From Ignavibacteriota bacterium (GTDB lineage: Bacteria > Bacteroidota > Ignavibacteria > UBA10030): 64,000 nt of DNA. The stretch spans positions 99,627-163,626 of the forward strand of contig PLMK01000008.1 of the NCBI GenBank assembly GCA_003142475.1, in the 5' to 3' direction. Shown piece by piece: positions 39,179-50,500 of this stretch. Each line of letters starts with the position of its first letter. Position 1 is the stretch's first letter. A program made the translations under genes and the position numbers. Under the pieces are notes generated by a model. The model saw only the letters and a list, made by a program, of their open reading frames with translations. It was not told the DNA's origin and made no database searches.

Positions 39179-40082
39179 AATGTATTCCTATCGCAATTCT
39201 ATTAAATCTGATAAGTCCGACGAACTCATCAACACATATCTATTGCGCCCGATTGCAGGCGTTATCGTCTGGGCGCTCTATTATACTCCGATCACACCCA
39301 ATCAAGTTACTATTGTCTCAATCTTATCGGGTATTGTTGCTGCACTCTTCTATTTAAAAGGAACAGCAAGCGCTTTCGTTGTTGCGGGGCTGCTGATTAT
39401 ATTAAAAGATATTCTTGATTCTGCCGATGGACAACTTGCGCGAGCCAAACAACAACAAAGCCGTGTTGGAAGATTCTTAGATTCCATAGGTGATTTTGTA
39501 GTAAATGCCGCAGTCTTTGGTTCTATCGGGTGGACATTATATAAAATGAATGACAATTGGTTGACGTTGATTTTGGCTTTACTCGGACTTGTTGGAATAT
39601 CTCTACGAATATCATATCATGTGTTTTATCAAGTACAATTCCTTCACTTACAAAAGCAATACGAAAATAATCGCATTACGGAAGAATTACAAGAAGAAGA
39701 CTTGAAAAAAAGTGCATTTGAAATTACACTTCAGCAAATCTTTCAAATCATCTACGGTTGGCAAGATAGGTTGATGGCACGGATTGATGGATGGAGTACG
39801 AGGAAGCCCTTCCAAAGGTCTCTAACGACTGAACAAAGCGAACTTTCGGAAGGTTACAAAGCATGGTATTCCGATACACTTGCTCTTCGTATCTCTGGAT
39901 TTCTTGGTTTCGGTACGGAATTTTTTCTGCTTATGCTCTGTTCTGTTTTTAATCAACTGGAATTATATCTTTATCTTAATTTGTTTCTTATGAATGGAAT
40001 TCTAATAATTTGCATTATATATAGACGGTTTGTTCTGTCCACTCGATGCTTTGCACAGACAGATATCCTACACTTAAACTGA
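39171..40082 (+). CDS. CDP-alcohol phosphatidyltransferase family protein
   Basis: DGQLARAKQQQSRVGRFLDSIGD matches DGxxAR-x8-GxxxDxxxD; membrane protein; overlaps upstream CDS by 8 nt. Confidence 0.9.
   Translation: MNRMYSYRNSIKSDKSDELINTYLLRPIAGVIVWALYYTPITPNQVTIVSILSGIVAALFYLKGTASAFVVAGLLIILKDILDSADGQLARAKQQQSRVGRFLDSIGDFVVNAAVFGSIGWTLYKMNDNWLTLILALLGLVGISLRISYHVFYQVQFLHLQKQYENNRITEELQEEDLKKSAFEITLQQIFQIIYGWQDRLMARIDGWSTRKPFQRSLTTEQSELSEGYKAWYSDTLALRISGFLGFGTEFFLLMLCSVFNQLELYLYLNLFLMNGILIICIIYRRFVLSTRCFAQTDILHLN
39806..39855. repeat. Palindromic repeat, family member 2 (inside CDP-alcohol phosphotransferase CDS)
   Basis: GCCCTTCCAAAGGTCTC ... CGAACTTTCGGAAGGTT; inverted arms, aligns to 36060-36115. 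Confidence 0.55.
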
Positions 40083-40092
40083 GGAGAATAAC

Positions 40093-42438
40093 GTGAGAAT
40101 CTGTTTTCTATCAATTTTAATTGTTACTGTAACTGTTATTCTTCATTCTCAAATTCCAGGTGAAAAAGATAACCGTATGCTCCTGCCGAACGGATGGTGG
40201 CTTTCGCCTGCCGGTGAGCAAATTCGTCTGGGCGATTTTCCCATGAATGCCACGCTTTCAGAAGACGAAAGATTTCTTGCCATTTCACATAGCGGACAAT
40301 CGAAAGCAGAAATCTGGCTGATGGATCTAAAGGCGAAGAAGAATGTGCAGAAGATCGAATTATCAGACACATGGTACGGAATAAAATTTGCAGGCAGAAA
40401 GCTCTACGTTTCCGGCGGATACCAGAACTGCGTATTCATTTGCAATTTAAAAAATGGAAAATTGTCTATGGTGGACACGATTTACTTTGCTGAACCGCGT
40501 CCGAAATACAATGGTTCGTTGCAGGGGTTGGACGTAAAGAATAATTTGCTTGCAGTTGTCTTCCGCAATGACAGCACTTTCCGGGTGATGGATGTAAAAT
40601 CAAAAAAGCAAGAAGTAGTGAAGTTGGATGGAATGCCTTATACCTGCGTTTTCTTGAAAAATGGCTCAGTAATGGTTTCTATTTGGGGATCGAAGAAAGT
40701 AGAAGTATTTGATAAGATGAAGCTTCAATATGAAATTCCAACGGGTGATCATCCAAACGAAATAGCACTTTCGAACGATGGCAAGTTTGCTTACGTCGCT
40801 TGTTCTAATGACAACACAGTTTCCATCATCGACGTTGCAAAGAAGAAAGCCATTGCATCTGTCGCTACGTCAATTCATCCGGATGCACCGGAAGGTTCTA
40901 CAACGAATTCTATTGCATTGATCCCAGATCAAAAGAGAATACTTGCGGCGAATGCGGATAACAACTCGCTTACTGTCATCGATATTAAAAAAATGGATAG
41001 ACCAATGCCAATCGGATTCATTCCGGTTGGTTGGTATCCGACAAAGGTAATGACGTTGAAGAACAAAACGATTCTTGTGTTAAACGGCAAAGGCGGTCGT
41101 TCGTTTGCAAATCCGGATGGACGATACATTGGCAGTTTGATGGAAGGTTCACTTTCAATCTTCACAATACCAGACGAGAAGAAATTAGTAGACTACTCAA
41201 AGCAAGTTTTTTCAAACACACCGTACAAACATGAACAGTTACTTAAAGTTCCTTTCACAGATGAGAGTGCAATTCCTCACAAAGTAGGTGATCCGTCGCC
41301 GATTAAGCATATCTTCTATATCATAAAAGAAAATCGGACGTACGATCAAGTGTTTGGTGATATAAAAGAAGGTAATGGTGATTCATCGCTCTGCATTTTT
41401 GGTGAAAAGGTGACTCCCAATCATCACAAATTAGCGCGCGAATTTGCATTGTTTGATAACTTCTATGTTAATTCGGAAGTCAGCGCTGACGGACACAATT
41501 GGTCGATGGCTGGCTACGCAACGGATTACATCGAAAAGACATGGCCCACACAGTATGGCGGGCGCGGTGGTGAATATGATTTTGAAGGCGATCAAGTTGT
41601 TGGTGCTCCAACATCGGGATATTTGTGGACACTCGCTGCGAAACATAATGTTAGTTTCCGAAGTTATGGTGAGTTTATTACTGCTGATGAAATCGTTGGG
41701 AAGCCAGGCATTCCGCGTGAAAAAGGATTAGAAAAGCATTTTGCGCCGTACTATCGTGGTTGGGATTTGGATTATTCTGATGTTAATCGCTTCAAAGAGT
41801 GGAACAAAGAATTTTCAGAGTTCGAGAAGAATGGTAATTTGCCGCAGCTTTGCATTATGCATTTGCCAAACGATCATACAGCTGGATCAAAAAAAGGCGC
41901 GTTGTCGCCGCGCGCGTTCGTTGCACAGAATGATTGCGGACTTGGTTTGATTGTAAATCGTATTTCGAAAAGTAAATTTTGGATGGAGACTGCGATTTTT
42001 GTATTAGAGGATGATGCACAAAACGGTCCTGACCATGTAGACGCGCATCGTTCAGTATGCCTTGTCATAAGCCCATTCATCAAGAAACACGATGTTAATC
42101 ACACACTCTATACTACGGCTTCAGTGCTGAGGACGATGGAATTAATTCTTGGGCTGCCTCCAATGAGTCAGTATGATGCTGCCGCTACGCCAATGTTTAA
42201 TGCCTTTACAACTCTGGCAGATACCATTTGCTACATGGCAGAAGAACCTCGTTGGGATTTAAACGAGCGGAACAAAGACGGTTCTTTTGGTGAAACATTC
42301 ATGCAAAAATTCGACATGAAAAAAGAAGATGATGTGCCGGATCGCGAATTCAGCGAAATTATTTGGCGGGTGGTGACTGGTAAACCAATGCCTGCACCGC
42401 GATATTCCATTTTCTCGAGAAAAATGCTTTCAGAATAA
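40093..42438 (+). CDS. YVTN-type beta-propeller plus phosphoesterase (phospholipase C/AcpA-like) protein
   Basis: FAYVACSNDNTVSIIDVAKKKAIASV propeller repeats; HIFYIIKENRTYDQVFGD; NSEVSADGHNWSMAGYATDYIEKTWP. Confidence 0.88.
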   Translation: MRICFLSILIVTVTVILHSQIPGEKDNRMLLPNGWWLSPAGEQIRLGDFPMNATLSEDERFLAISHSGQSKAEIWLMDLKAKKNVQKIELSDTWYGIKFAGRKLYVSGGYQNCVFICNLKNGKLSMVDTIYFAEPRPKYNGSLQGLDVKNNLLAVVFRNDSTFRVMDVKSKKQEVVKLDGMPYTCVFLKNGSVMVSIWGSKKVEVFDKMKLQYEIPTGDHPNEIALSNDGKFAYVACSNDNTVSIIDVAKKKAIASVATSIHPDAPEGSTTNSIALIPDQKRILAANADNNSLTVIDIKKMDRPMPIGFIPVGWYPTKVMTLKNKTILVLNGKGGRSFANPDGRYIGSLMEGSLSIFTIPDEKKLVDYSKQVFSNTPYKHEQLLKVPFTDESAIPHKVGDPSPIKHIFYIIKENRTYDQVFGDIKEGNGDSSLCIFGEKVTPNHHKLAREFALFDNFYVNSEVSADGHNWSMAGYATDYIEKTWPTQYGGRGGEYDFEGDQVVGAPTSGYLWTLAAKHNVSFRSYGEFITADEIVGKPGIPREKGLEKHFAPYYRGWDLDYSDVNRFKEWNKEFSEFEKNGNLPQLCIMHLPNDHTAGSKKGALSPRAFVAQNDCGLGLIVNRISKSKFWMETAIFVLEDDAQNGPDHVDAHRSVCLVISPFIKKHDVNHTLYTTASVLRTMELILGLPPMSQYDAAATPMFNAFTTLADTICYMAEEPRWDLNERNKDGSFGETFMQKFDMKKEDDVPDREFSEIIWRVVTGKPMPAPRYSIFSRKMLSE

Positions 42439-42585
42439 CGTTATAAATGAAGAAAAAGAAACAATTTATTGGACAAGGTATATGATAATTACTGAGGTAA
42501 GTAAGATATAACGTTACATAAAGGTATTGATAATATAGTATTTTTCAATTCTCAGACGCATTATGTTGTAACTTCATTACGTCAA

Positions 42586-43788
42586 TTATGCTGCCGCCAT
42601 TGCATGTATAGGAGCAACCATTATTCTATTAAGTTGTCTAAACCGTTTTAATTTTCCGCGCAGAGTAGAAACTAGCGTCTGCTCGGAAATCGGCTTCATT
42701 AAATAATCATCCACGCCAAGTTCTTTGCCTGTGCGAACGAGAGCTTCATCTGTGAGTCCGGTTAAAAAAACAAATGGAACGGTTTGGATGTTTTTCAATT
42801 CCTGTACCTTTTCATAGAAGGTAAACCCGCCCATTGTAGAAGTTTCTAGATTTATATCGCACAAGATTAAATCGGGGATGAATTTACGAAGAAGTGCATA
42901 TGCTTCATCAGACGTAGAAAGTGCGGTAACATCAAATCCACTATCTTCCAACGAAGCTGCAAGCAATTCTAGAAGTCGTGTATCGTCATCGATGACAAGC
43001 ACTTTGTCCCGTTGCTTGTGCTGTATTGTATTCATCAACTGTGTCTGAATATGCAGATGTTCTTCGTCCGAGATTTGGAAGGTGCTTTGCAAATCAGCGA
43101 GAGATTTTGATTTTGAAAGTGTTGTCGAATTATCGGATAACTGTCGAAGCAATGCATTCCGATAACATTCATGTTTTACATTCCTTTCAATCAGTTCATA
43201 TTCAGCGTTCGTAATATTAAATACCGTTCGGAGTTCATTTAATTGCCGTTCTTCGTTTTCTGTCAATGCACCATCGATCCATGCATGCGTTAAAGCTTGT
43301 CGATAAGATTCCAAATCGGCAGATCGATCAAGAATGTAATCTTCTTTTTCTTGTGGTTTTGTTGCAGAGACAGTTGAAAGTGGTGAAGGCATAATAGGTG
43401 GAGTTATTGACTTCGGAGCTGGAAAAGAATCCACGATAGCTAGTTCTGACTTTGGTGAAGTCGGTATCTGCGGAATCTTAGGTTCTATTTTGGAAATATG
43501 TTCGATCACGGGCGAGGGGATTGGTATGTCGTTATGTCGGATTTCTTCACGTTGTAAAAATTCAGTCTTAAGGACGGAGATACGTTCTTCTAAGGCAAAT
43601 ACATAGACATTACGCGGATCCACTTTTTTTGCTTTCGTAATCTCTAATTGTGCATGCTCGAGATCACCTTTGTGAATCAGTTGATCGACTCGTTTCAAAA
43701 TTTCACTGACCAATTTCTTGGCATCGTCGCGTGGTGTTGGTTCATGTGGCATCTCTGGTTTTTGCTGTGGTATTGTATGTTCGATCAT
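42586..43788 (-). CDS. Response regulator: N-terminal TPR-like segment, TerB-like helical segment, C-terminal receiver domain
   Basis: VLVIDDDTRLLELLAASLEDSGFDV, DLILCDINL, PFVFLTGLTDEA, VDDYLMKPI. Confidence 0.85.
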   Translation of the reverse strand: MIEHTIPQQKPEMPHEPTPRDDAKKLVSEILKRVDQLIHKGDLEHAQLEITKAKKVDPRNVYVFALEERISVLKTEFLQREEIRHNDIPIPSPVIEHISKIEPKIPQIPTSPKSELAIVDSFPAPKSITPPIMPSPLSTVSATKPQEKEDYILDRSADLESYRQALTHAWIDGALTENEERQLNELRTVFNITNAEYELIERNVKHECYRNALLRQLSDNSTTLSKSKSLADLQSTFQISDEEHLHIQTQLMNTIQHKQRDKVLVIDDDTRLLELLAASLEDSGFDVTALSTSDEAYALLRKFIPDLILCDINLETSTMGGFTFYEKVQELKNIQTVPFVFLTGLTDEALVRTGKELGVDDYLMKPISEQTLVSTLRGKLKRFRQLNRIMVAPIHAMAAA

Positions 43789-44083
43789 TGTCTCAATCCT
43801 TCAGATCACTAATTTGCAAGCGACTGTAATTATTAACTTTTTGTTTCATTTCAGCTCATGCTATCTATGTTTGTATCTCTAAGTCTAATACAACAATAAC
43901 CGTTCCGACTTATAGCGGCTTCCGATTAAAACCATGTGGCGTAAAAATGGCTTAAAATAGCAGAATAACGAAGATAATTTACCAATAGATTTAAGAAACG
44001 AAAATTGATTGACTGATAATTGTAGAAAAGTAATTTTTGCTATAGGAAAAGGATGATATGGTGAAGAATAACAGGAATGCAAG

Positions 44084-44809
44084 CTACTCGGCGAGAGCTG
44101 CTGCAGCAACGATGATTTTTGTTGCACCCGCTGAAAGGATTACCTGTGCGCATGAATTCGTTGTTGCACCAGTTGTAATGACATCGTCCACTAAAAGGCA
44201 TTTCTTTCCCAACAGGATGTCAGATGAATGTGGAATTAGTTCGAATGCATGTTCCATGTTCTTGCGTCGCTCTTCTATGTTGAGTTCCGTCTGCGTCTGG
44301 GTGCGGCGTATTCGCCGCACTGCATTTGTAACAATCGGCTTGTCAATGACGAAAGCAATACCGCGTGCAATGAATTCGGACTGATTATAACCACGCTCGC
44401 GGTGCTTTATGCGATGAAGTGGTACCGGAATAAGAATATCAACTTCAAGACTCCATTCTTTCAATGCTTCTCCAATATGCGTTCCCAAATCCAAACCAAT
44501 AGACTTATACTCCTTATATTTCAATGCATGTGCAATATGCTGAAACGGTCCTTCCTTCTCGAAGGTAAAACGCGAAACAAGATCACTAATATTGCCGTCG
44601 GAAAGAAGTTTCATGCGCATTTCTTGATAGAGAGGGAGATGTTTTGTTACCAGCGGAATTGCATTCCAACAGTCAATGCAGACTTTCTGGCTTCCATCCA
44701 GCAGAGGTTTATTGCAGGCAATGCACACCGGCGGATAGAGGAAGTCGAGGAATGTCCGTGTGAATGTTGTAATGTTCAATGATCGAAGTTCAATAATATC
44801 GAAATGCAA
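44084..44809 (-). CDS. comF: ComF-family phosphoribosyltransferase
   Basis: CxxC zinc motifs (CIACNKPL...CIDCW), LIPVPLHRIKHRERGYNQSEFIARGI, CLLVDDVITTGAT. Confidence 0.92.
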   Translation of the reverse strand: MHFDIIELRSLNITTFTRTFLDFLYPPVCIACNKPLLDGSQKVCIDCWNAIPLVTKHLPLYQEMRMKLLSDGNISDLVSRFTFEKEGPFQHIAHALKYKEYKSIGLDLGTHIGEALKEWSLEVDILIPVPLHRIKHRERGYNQSEFIARGIAFVIDKPIVTNAVRRIRRTQTQTELNIEERRKNMEHAFELIPHSSDILLGKKCLLVDDVITTGATTNSCAQVILSAGATKIIVAAAALAE

Positions 44810-44844
44810 CAGTAGGGCCGTTAAATATTACCTTGATGAATATT

Positions 44845-46854
44845 TCATTTATTTTCTAATTTCTCAATCTCATTCCGTAGTTCTGCCGCGCGCTCGAATT
44901 CCAAATCTTTTGCCGCTCGCTTCATCTCTGCCTTTAGTTCCTCCAGCATGTCTTTCTTCTGGTCACTGGTGAGATATTTTGCGACTGTCTCGGCAATGGC
45001 CATTGGCTTGGACCTCTGATAACGCTCGTCTTGTTTCATTTTCACATCGGCGATAGATGTGGCGGCAAGAATTTCGTCTGTTGTTTTATAAATAGTCGTC
45101 GGTGTAATACCATGCTTGGTATTGTACGCAATCTGTTTTTTGCGGCGGCGATTTGTCTCACTCATCATTCGTTCCATCGAGCCGGTCATTTTGTCGGCGT
45201 ACAGAATGACTTTGCCATTTGAGTTGCGTGCAGTGCGGCCTGCTGTTTGGATGAGCGAGCGTTCGGAGCGGAGAAAACCTTCTTTGTCTGCATCGATGAT
45301 GGCAACGAGAGAGACTTCCGGTAAATCAAGACCCTCACGAAGCAAATTTACACCAACAAGGACATCGAACTCACCCAACCGCAAATCACGCAGTGTTTCC
45401 ACTCGTTCCAATGCATCCACTTCGGAATGGATGTAGCGTACTTTGATATTTATATTCGATAAATACTCGGTTAAGTCTTCAGCCATGCGCTTTGTCAGCG
45501 TCGTCACGAGCGTACGTTCTTTCTTCGAAGTGCGAGTACGTATCTCCGCAATCAAATCGTCAATCTGGTGTTTGCTCGCACGTACTTCCACTTCCGGATC
45601 AATGAGTCCGGTGGGGCGAATGACCTGCTCTACAACGATGCCTTGGCATTTCTGCAATTCGTACGTTCCGGGTGTTGCGCTGACGTAAATAATTTGTTTC
45701 TCCATCGCTTCCCATTCATCAAACATGAGTGGACGATTATCGAGCGCTGACGGAAGGCGGAATCCATACTCGACGAGTGTCGTCTTGCGCGAGCGGTCGC
45801 CGGCATACATGGCGCCGATTTGCGATACGGTAACATGCGACTCGTCAATAATGGTAAGGAAATCCTTTGGAAAGTAATCTAATAAGCACGAGGGGCGGGA
45901 GCCCGGCGGCCTGCCTGCGAAGTGCCGAGAATAATTTTCGATGCCGGAGCAATATCCAACTTCGCGCAGCATTTCCATATCGAACCGTGTCCGCTGTTCA
46001 ATTCTCTGCGCCTCGACAAGTTTGCCAAGCAAACGAAGTTCTGCGGTTCGCTCGCGCAATTCATCGTAGATGCCGCTCATTGCACGTTCGATCGTTTCAC
46101 GCGAAGTGATAAATTGCTTTGCAGGATAAATCATCTCGTCGTCCACTTCTCCAAGAACTTGTCCATCAACTTTGTTGATGTAAGAAATACGTTCTATTTC
46201 ATCACCAAAGAATTCGATGCGAATAGCTTCTTCGTTCTCATAACTTGGGATCACTTCCACAACATCGCCGCGCACGCGGAATGTACCGCGGGCAAATTCG
46301 TAATCATTTCGTGTGTACAATAAATCGATAAGCCGCTTGAGCAATCCCTGCCGGCCGAGGTGATCGCCTTTTTTGATCATGAGTGTCTGGCTAATCCATT
46401 CATCCGGCGCGCCGATTCCGTATATGCAGCTGACAGATGCGACGACGATGACATTTGGATCGCCGCTCAACAACGCGCTTGTCGCCCGCAATCGTAAGCG
46501 GTCAATTTCATCGTTCACTGATGAATCTTTGGCAATATACGTATCGGTCGTTGGAACGTACGCCTCCGGTTGATAATAATCATAATAACTAATAAAGAAC
46601 TCAACGCGGTTTTTGGGAAAATAAGTCTTGAATTCCGCGTACAATTGTGCGGCCAGCGTCTTATTGTGGGACATCACCAACACAGGCTTATTGATGTGCG
46701 TAATAACATTGGAGATAGTAAATGTTTTACCGCTGCCTGTGACACCAAGAAGTGTTTGATGTCGATCGCCGCGTTGAATTCCTCCTACGAGCTGTTTGAT
46801 TGCTTCCGGTTGGTCGCCAGAAGGAGTTAAATCAGAAATGAGTTGGTAAGCCAT
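44845..46854 (-). CDS. uvrB: Excinuclease ABC subunit B
   Basis: [60 protein letters not shown]-terminal UVR motif. Confidence 0.98.
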   Translation of the reverse strand: MAYQLISDLTPSGDQPEAIKQLVGGIQRGDRHQTLLGVTGSGKTFTISNVITHINKPVLVMSHNKTLAAQLYAEFKTYFPKNRVEFFISYYDYYQPEAYVPTTDTYIAKDSSVNDEIDRLRLRATSALLSGDPNVIVVASVSCIYGIGAPDEWISQTLMIKKGDHLGRQGLLKRLIDLLYTRNDYEFARGTFRVRGDVVEVIPSYENEEAIRIEFFGDEIERISYINKVDGQVLGEVDDEMIYPAKQFITSRETIERAMSGIYDELRERTAELRLLGKLVEAQRIEQRTRFDMEMLREVGYCSGIENYSRHFAGRPPGSRPSCLLDYFPKDFLTIIDESHVTVSQIGAMYAGDRSRKTTLVEYGFRLPSALDNRPLMFDEWEAMEKQIIYVSATPGTYELQKCQGIVVEQVIRPTGLIDPEVEVRASKHQIDDLIAEIRTRTSKKERTLVTTLTKRMAEDLTEYLSNINIKVRYIHSEVDALERVETLRDLRLGEFDVLVGVNLLREGLDLPEVSLVAIIDADKEGFLRSERSLIQTAGRTARNSNGKVILYADKMTGSMERMMSETNRRRKKQIAYNTKHGITPTTIYKTTDEILAATSIADVKMKQDERYQRSKPMAIAETVAKYLTSDQKKDMLEELKAEMKRAAKDLEFERAAELRNEIEKLENK

Positions 46855-47544
46855 AAATAGAATTTCAATCTTGCAATTATCAATTATTGGTTAAGGAGTA
46901 ATTTTCAAGGTAATGTACAATCTAAAATACATATTTTATTCACTTGAGCAAAGCGTTTATTAAAAGATCATTAAACCCGCAGTCTATCTTTCATTATGCG
47001 ACTATCTAACTTGCTTTGATTTTGATAATTATATAGTGTAACTTTATAATAATAATTTTGATCTTCTGCGCAGGCGCTTTTTGGCATATGTTTGAGATTT
47101 TTAAGACCAAGGAACCGCTCACCGGTGTAAGCATTGTCAATTCTTCAATATACATTTTCAATGACCGCCGCAATTCAATTCCTTAAAAAAAGAGCCTAGA
47201 AGTAAGCTTTGCGTAATATGTACAAGCTGAAATTCATTCTATTATGGCCAAATCCATTTCGTCAGACATTCCAGAGCTTTTTCTTCGATGGCACTGTTAA
47301 TGTTAGGTATTAGTGTGGTGCCCGTCGAACTGTGGGTTTCGTATGACTCGTTTTATTTTGAATGTCCTTCAAAACCATGAGTAATTAATTTTTGACATGT
47401 CAATGCCATGCAGGGTAACTGCTGCCTGTATTCTGTGTTGAGATGAATGATCATCTCGTAAAGCCGTATGGAATCTGTCGATCTGTAGGGGACGAGAAAA
47501 AAAGTTGTTGTCTATTGCAACTCTCAAGTAAGAGGATCTGGAAC

Positions 47545-50500
47545 ATGAAAAATATATCTCCGGGAATTTTAGTTAAACCATTTTTGCTATTATTCATAAT
47601 TGCCGGAATTCTTACCTTCACATTTCCTCGTCTCACGAATGCACAAACACAGAATATTCAATTTGAACACCTTTCAAGTGTAAATGGGCTTTCGCAGAAT
47701 TCAATACTATGCATGTCGCAAGACAGCAAAGGTTTTATGTGGTTTGGAACATATGAGGGATTGAACAGATATGATGGATACGAGTTTAAACAATACAAGT
47801 CTGAAATTGGAAATCCTTACAGTCTTTGTAACAATACAGTGCAATTTATATACGAGGATCACAAAGGTAATCTCTGGATAGGGACTGACGACGGGCTTGA
47901 TAAATTTGATCAGGAAAAGGATGGATTTATTCACTACAGGCACGATCCTAATGATTCCAATAGTTTAAGCAACAATATGGTTAGATGGATATGTGAAGAT
48001 ACATCAGGTATGTTTTGGATAGGGACATATGGCGGAGGTCTTAACCAATTTGACATGGCGAAAAATCGATTCATTCGATACCAGAACAATCCCAATGATC
48101 CCAAGAGCTTAAGTCACAATTTTATTTCTAATCTTTATATTGACAGATCGGGGAATCTATGGGTTGGAACGGATGGCGGTCTTAATCTATTTGATCGTGT
48201 AAGAAATCAGTTTATTCGTTACCTCCATGATCCGAATAATTCACGTAGTTTAAATCAAAACAGTGTTTATAGAATTATTGAAGATAGGTCTGGCGTTCTC
48301 TGGATTGGATTCTGGGGGAGCGGTCTTGATCGATTTGATCGAGTAAAGAATCAGTTTATACATTATAAAAACCGTCCTGATGATTCTTATAGTCTGAGCG
48401 GTAATGTGGTTCGATCAATTTATGAAGATCGGATGGGTCATCTATGGATAGGAACTTGGGGCGCTGGTCTTGATCAATATGATCGCAATAAAAATCGTTT
48501 CATCCACTATCGAGCTAATCAAAATGACCCCGGTAGTTTGAGTAACAATTCAGTGCTATCCATATATGAAGATCGTTCAGGTATTCTCTGGGTTGGCAAC
48601 GATTTTGGGGGTATCAATAAATTTGATCGCGGGAAAATAAAATTTGCACATTATAAAAAAGAACTCAATAATTCCAACAGCTTGAATAATAATATAGTTT
48701 ACTCTATTGAGGAAACCTTTGAAAAAGGCAAACATATACTCTGGTTTGGGACAGATGATGGTGGACTTAATAAGTATGATAGAGATAAAAATAAATTTAC
48801 GTACTACAAAATAGATCCCAATAATTCCCATAGTATCAATGATAATAACTGCAGGGTCATTACTAAAGGTCGATCGGGTATTCTGTGGATAGGAACAAGC
48901 CAGGGACTGAGCCAATTTGATCCGACAAGCGGCTATTTTATTAATTATGTACCTCGTATCAATGATTCAACTAGTTTAAGCAATAACACTGTTTTTTCAA
49001 TTTGCGAAGATAAGTTAGGTTATATCTGGGTCGGAACATTTGGAGGAGGTCTTAATAAGTTTGATTCGAGAAAAAAGAAATTTACCCATTATTTTGCTGA
49101 TCCCAAGAATCCTAACAGTCTTAGCGATAATTTTATCTGGTCGATCGTTGAGGATCGTACTGGTGTTCTATGGATTGGAACAGGAAACGGTGGCCTCAAT
49201 CAATTTGACAGAGAAAAAAATCGGTTCATCCATTACCAAGTCGATCCTCATAATCCAAACGGTCTAAGTGGTAATAAAATAATATGTATTTATGAAGATC
49301 GATCGGGAATGCTTTGGTTAGGAACAACCAATGGATTAAATAAATTTGATAAGGTCAACAAACGCTTTTTTCATTATTTGGTAGCTGATGGTCTGCCGAG
49401 TAATGCTATTCAGTCAATCCTGGAAGATGAACATGGCAATCTCTGGCTTGGGACACAGAAAGGGCTGTCAAAATTTGATCCGCGTACAAATATGTTTAAA
49501 AATTTTAAGGTGAGTGATGGACTTCAAAGCAATGAATTCAGTGTGAAAGCCTGCCTGAGAAGCCAAACTGGCGAAATGTACTTCGGCGGTATTAATGGCT
49601 TTAATGCTTTTTTCCCCGATAGTATCAAAGATAATCCGTACATACCTTCAGTTGTAGTGAAAGATTTTCAGGTTTTCAACAAATCAGTAGCTGTAGGGAA
49701 AGAAGTTAATGGAAATGTACTATTAGAGAAATCTATTATAGAGACCAAAGAAATTTGTTTATCCTATAAGGAAAGTGTTTTTTCATTTGAATTTGCCTCT
49801 CTCCATCTTTCTTCTCCTGAAGAAAATAAATATGCATATATGATGGAAGGGTTTGATAAAGGGTGGAACTATACAGATGCGAATCGGAGGTTTGTCACAT
49901 ACACAAATTTGAGAGGCGGGGAGTACGTCTTTCGTGTAAAGGGGTCGAATAGTGATGGTGTATGGAATGAAACGGGAACATCGATCCGTGTGATTATCAC
50001 TCCTCCGTACTGGCAGACTCTTTGGTTCAGATTGATATTGCTGGTTGTTTTCTTGGGTATCATCTATTGGATATACAAGCGGAGCATGCGAGCAAGAGAT
50101 ATTGCGGCGGAAAAACAAATAGAAGAAGTAATCGCCAAAGAACACGCATTGTTGCGCGCATTGATAGACACTGTACCAGATCGTATTTATGCCAAAGACG
50201 CTGAAGGTCGATTTATAGTTTGCAACACTGCTGTAGACCGCAAATTCGGTGTAGCAAAGTCAGAGCAGATTATCGGGAAGACTGATTTTGATTTTTACCC
50301 ACAAGAACTGGCGGCGCGATATCATCAGGATGATCAGATGATTATGGAATTGAATCAACCGTTAATTAACCATGAAGAATCTACGGTGGATTTCGCAGGC
50401 AATCGACTATGGACGTTGACGACTAAAATTCCGATGCGAGATAGTCAGGGGCAGATTGTGGGACTAGTCGGCACAAGCCATGACATTACTGAAAGGAGAC

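Noticed and set aside
44249-44782. 177-aa plus-strand ORF
   Set aside because: Antisense to comF, which has clear motifs.
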